NCBI GenBank assembly: GCA_900770025.1
Contig: CAAGIW010000042.1
Span: 1-45,169 of the forward strand
Length of the DNA: 45,169 nucleotides
Source: an uncultured Prevotella sp.
GTDB taxonomy: Bacteria > Bacteroidota > Bacteroidia > Bacteroidales > Bacteroidaceae
Reading direction: 5' to 3'
Shown here in pieces: positions 42,799 to 45,169 of the stretch. The position numbers were made by a program, and so were the translations under genes. The first letter of the stretch is position 1, and each line of letters begins with the position of its first letter. The notes beneath the pieces were generated by a model that was not told the DNA's origin, searched no databases, and was given only the letters and a program-made list of their open reading frames with translations.

Positions 42799-44430
42799 AT
42801 GGCTAAAGAAATAAAATTCAATATGGACGCCCGCGATCTTCTGAAGAAAGGAGTGGACCAGCTGGCAGACGCAGTGAAAGTGACCCTGGGTCCCAAGGGC
42901 AGAAACGTGATTATCGAGAAGAAGTTTGGCGCTCCCCAAATTACCAAGGACGGTGTGACCGTGGCCAAGGAAATAGAATTGGAAGACCACTTTGAGAACA
43001 CCGGTGCCCAGTTGGTGAAGAGTGTGGCAAGCAAAACCGGCGATGACGCAGGCGACGGCACAACCACTGCCACCATCCTGGCACAGAGCATCGTGAACGT
43101 GGGCTTGAAGAACGTGACCGCAGGTGCCAACCCCATGGATCTGAAGCGCGGTATCGACAAGGCCGTTGACGCAGTGGTGGGCTATATCAAGAACGTGGCC
43201 GAGAAAGTGGACGACAACTACGACAAGATTGAGCAGGTGGCCACCGTATCTGCCAACAACGATCCCGAAATAGGAAAACTCATTGCCGACGCTATGCGCA
43301 AGGTGAGCAAGGACGGTGTGATTACCATTGAGGAGAGCAAGAGCCGCGACACCTATATCAATGTGGTGGAGGGTATGCAGTTCGACCGCGGCTATCTGAG
43401 CGGTTACTTTATGACTGATGCCGACAAGATGGAATGCGTGATGGACAATCCCTATATCCTTCTCTATGATAAGAAGATCAGCAACATCAAAGACTTTCTG
43501 CCCATTCTGCAGCCTGCTGCCGAAAGCGGTCGCCCCTTGTTGGTGATTGCTGAGGATGTGGACTCTGAGGCGCTCACTACCTTGGTGGTGAACCGTTTGA
43601 GAGGCGGACTGAAGATTTGCGCTGTCAAGGCTCCGGGCTTCGGAGACCGTCGCAAAGCCATGCTCGAAGACATTGCAGTGCTCACCGGCGGTATCGTGAT
43701 CAGCGAGGAGAAGGGACTGAAACTGGAGCAAGCCACTCTTGATATGCTCGGCACCTGCGACAAAGTGACGGTGACCAAGGACAACACCACCATTGTGAAC
43801 GGTGCAGGCGAGAAGCAACAGATTGCCGACCGCGTGGCACAGATCAAGAACGAGATTGCCAACACCACCAGTTCCTATGACAAGGAGAAGTTGCAGGAGC
43901 GCTTGGCCAAGATGTCGGGCGGCGTGGCTGTGCTCTATGTGGGTGCCAACAGCGAGGTGGAAATGAAGGAAAAGAAAGACCGTGTGGACGATGCACTGTG
44001 CGCCACCCGTGCCGCCATCGAAGAAGGAGTGGTGGCAGGCGGCGGAACCACCTACATCCGTGCACTCTCTGTCCTGAAAGACGTGAAGGGCTGCAACGCA
44101 GACGAGCAGACAGGTATCAACATTGTGGTGCGTGCCATTGAGGAACCGCTCCGCCAGATTGTGACCAACGCAGGTGGCGAGGGTGCCGTTGTGGTGCAGA
44201 AGGTGCGCGAGGGCGAAGGCGACTTTGGCTACAATGCACGCACAGACACCTTTGAAGATATGCGCAAGGCTGGCGTTATCGACCCCGCCAAGGTGGCACG
44301 TGTGGCATTAGAGAACGCTGCCTCCATCGCAGGACTGTTCCTCACCACCGAATGCCTCATCGTGGACAAGCCCGAAGAGAAGCCCGCCATGCCTATGGGA
44401 GGCGCTCCTGGAATGGGCGGCATGATGTAA
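42799..44430 (+). CDS. groL: Chaperonin GroEL
   Basis: This 543-residue protein forms the double-ring folding chamber that works with GroES and ATP. It shows VTLGPKGRNVIIEK, the catalytic region GDGTTTATILAQ, the apical-domain YLSGYFMTDADKM and the C-terminal Gly-Met tail (MGGAPGMGGMM). Length is normal. No second groL is in the window. The transcript ends at the strong hairpin at 44460-44499. Confidence 0.98.
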   Translation: MAKEIKFNMDARDLLKKGVDQLADAVKVTLGPKGRNVIIEKKFGAPQITKDGVTVAKEIELEDHFENTGAQLVKSVASKTGDDAGDGTTTATILAQSIVNVGLKNVTAGANPMDLKRGIDKAVDAVVGYIKNVAEKVDDNYDKIEQVATVSANNDPEIGKLIADAMRKVSKDGVITIEESKSRDTYINVVEGMQFDRGYLSGYFMTDADKMECVMDNPYILLYDKKISNIKDFLPILQPAAESGRPLLVIAEDVDSEALTTLVVNRLRGGLKICAVKAPGFGDRRKAMLEDIAVLTGGIVISEEKGLKLEQATLDMLGTCDKVTVTKDNTTIVNGAGEKQQIADRVAQIKNEIANTTSSYDKEKLQERLAKMSGGVAVLYVGANSEVEMKEKKDRVDDALCATRAAIEEGVVAGGGTTYIRALSVLKDVKGCNADEQTGINIVVRAIEEPLRQIVTNAGGEGAVVVQKVREGEGDFGYNARTDTFEDMRKAGVIDPAKVARVALENAASIAGLFLTTECLIVDKPEEKPAMPMGGAPGMGGMM

Positions 44431-44459
44431 TCCATTTTGCAAACTGAACATAACAATAT

Positions 44460-44499
44460 GCGGCGGCGTCACAAGAAAAGTGGCACCGCCGCTGTTTTT
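44460..44499 (+). terminator. groES-groL terminator
   Basis: GCGGCGGCGTCAC and GTGGCACCGCCGC form an imperfect GC-rich stem around AAGAAAA, followed by TGTTTTT. Confidence 0.85.
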
Positions 44500-44533
44500 G
44501 GGGCGTTTTTTAACACTTTTCAAAGCAAAAATC

Positions 44534-44564
44534 TTTGTCAGCATATACAAATCATCTAATTTTG
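44534..44564 (+). promoter_or_regulatory. Promoter of a short transcript
   Basis: TTTG (44534-44537) and TAATTTTG (44557-44564) are 19 bp apart, an exact Bacteroidetes promoter with no gene of normal size behind it. Confidence 0.7.
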
Positions 44565-44570
44565 CAGTAC

Positions 44571-44764
44571 GAAAGTTTTAACCCATTTTCTAACTTACAG
44601 ATATACAAGGCAACAGAGATGGATGCCACGTGATAATGAATCAACGGATTATCAGCGGATACACGTTTAAAACCAGTATTTTTTTGATTTGTTTTAGTAG
44701 ATTAGTTTTTAAGTAGTTTGTTTTTAAGGAGCCGGTCGTCGGGAGACGACCGGCTCTGTTTTTT
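44571..44764 (+). ncRNA. Candidate small RNA or leader with a tiny ORF
   Basis: A consensus promoter at 44534-44564 and a strong intrinsic terminator at 44729-44764 bound about 195 nt. The only sizeable plus-strand frame is 26 codons (44636-44716, beginning MNQRIISGYTFKTS and hydrophobic in the middle). The 3' half is U-rich before the terminator hairpin. I do not recognise a known RNA family (no 6S, SRP or tmRNA features that I can fold by eye). It could be a regulatory RNA, a leader peptide with attenuator whose gene is missing, or a small membrane peptide. Confidence 0.4.
44729..44764 (+). terminator. Strong intrinsic terminator
   Basis: The perfect 12-bp stem GAGCCGGTCGTC / GACGACCGGCTC with loop GGGA is followed by TG and TTTTTT. 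Confidence 0.93.
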
Positions 44765-44856
44765 CTTTCAGGAACAAGATTTCCAAAGCCGTTCCAAAGG
44801 GTCATCCACGGCAGTCGTGTTCTGCATGATTTCAACTCCATTTTGCCCTGTTTTCT

Positions 44857-44944
44857 AAAATGGTGCGTTTTGCAATGCAAAATGGTGCGTTTTGTGTTCC
44901 AAAACGGTGCGTTTTGCAATGTAAAATGGTGCGTTTTGCAAAAC
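44857..44944 (-). repeat. Array 3: four 22-bp units with A-tracts every 11 bp
   Basis: Units start at 44857, 44879, 44901 and 44923. On the plus strand each is AAAA-N7-TTTT-N7, with cores TGGTGCG, TGGTGCG, CGGTGCG, TGGTGCG. The linkers are GCAATGC, GTGTTCC, GCAATGT and GCAAAAC. It has the same orientation and cores as the first three units of array 2. It lies 93 bp after the terminator at 44729-44764 and about 106 bp before the right end repeat. Confidence 0.95.
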
Positions 44945-45050
44945 GACACTCTGGAACGTGCATGATTGATGGGTGAGAACAGAGGTTTGAAGCCGCCATA
45001 ACGGCTCTTCTCACATCAGTTATTTTACGGGTTGTTTGCGAAAGAATTAT

Positions 45051-45151
45051 CCCAAATCGGCCATTAGACTGTTATGCGCAAACATACTTTCTTTTTGTCA
45101 TCTGCCTTTCCGTTTATCGGTAACAATGGAACCCCATTGCGCCCTCAAAAC
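45051..45151. repeat. Right arm of the 101-bp terminal inverted repeat
   Basis: Exact reverse complement of 1-101. The window continues 18 bases past the arm, so from the start of the arm to the end is 119 bases. No coding content is recognised. Confidence 0.95.
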
Positions 45152-45169
45152 GTAAAGACATCTGTTCAA

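Noticed and set aside
1..45169. Circular plasmid or phage genome with terminal overlap
   Set aside because: The end repeats are inverted, not direct, and the gene content is chromosomal housekeeping with no replication or phage genes.

Overview
The window looks like a chromosomal segment from a Bacteroidales bacterium, most likely Prevotella or a close relative. The evidence is internal. Promoters repeatedly fit the Bacteroidetes housekeeping pattern TTTG-N19/20-TAnnTTTG (for example 159-190, 18417-18448, 19534-19565, 34045-34076, 44534-44564). Gene families typical of the phylum are present: DUF4954, fused ThiDE, a DUF4369 lipoprotein, a stand-alone MetH activation domain, proteins with type IX-like C-terminal tails, and lpxK next to pnp. 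Taxonomy below order level is inference. No phage, plasmid, insertion sequence, rRNA or CRISPR array is visible.

Layout. 1-101 and 45051-45151 form a perfect 101-bp inverted repeat at the two ends. 159-7100 is a plus-strand run: hflX, DUF4954, class I fumarase, secreted M6 metalloprotease, ending in a bidirectional terminator shared with a minus-strand ferritin. 7814-9421 holds a TonB-receptor fragment and a dicarboxylate/amino-acid symporter, whose stop codon interleaves with that of convergent clpB. 12125-18424 is a minus-strand thiamine operon behind a TPP riboswitch (thiG, thiS, thiH, thiDE, thiC, thiE/tenI-like). A YitT membrane protein diverges from it. 19586-20152 holds tRNA-Val and, on the opposite strand, tRNA-Phe, with a 22-bp repeat array between their terminators.

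20332-29719 is a minus-strand group (sppA, lpxK, pnp, a giant rhamnogalacturonan-lyase fusion, thiL). An SLC13 transporter diverges from it. 31932-34194 holds a DUF4143 ATPase and a repeat-rich non-coding stretch with a second 22-bp array. 34195-41381 is plus-strand: GH28 polygalacturonase, a FtsB/DivIC protein, a small membrane protein, a DUF4369 lipoprotein, pyrC, the MetH activation domain, a metallophosphoesterase and a PlsC-like acyltransferase. A DPM1-like glycosyltransferase reads toward it. 42398-44499 is groES-groL behind a sigma-54-like promoter. The last 600 bases hold a promoter and terminator enclosing a short, nearly non-coding transcript, a third 22-bp array and the end repeat.

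Function. Thiamine synthesis is nearly complete here: thiazole (ThiG/S/H), pyrimidine (ThiC/ThiD), coupling (ThiE) and final phosphorylation (ThiL). thiF is not in the window. Two pectin enzymes, a GH28 and a PL11-type lyase, suggest growth on plant polysaccharide, although no susCD pair is present. The least explained feature is a family of three intergenic arrays of 22-bp units with the form AAAA-N7-TTTT-N7. This places an A- or T-tract every 11 bp, a layout expected to give curved DNA, and it uses a small shared vocabulary of 7-mers.
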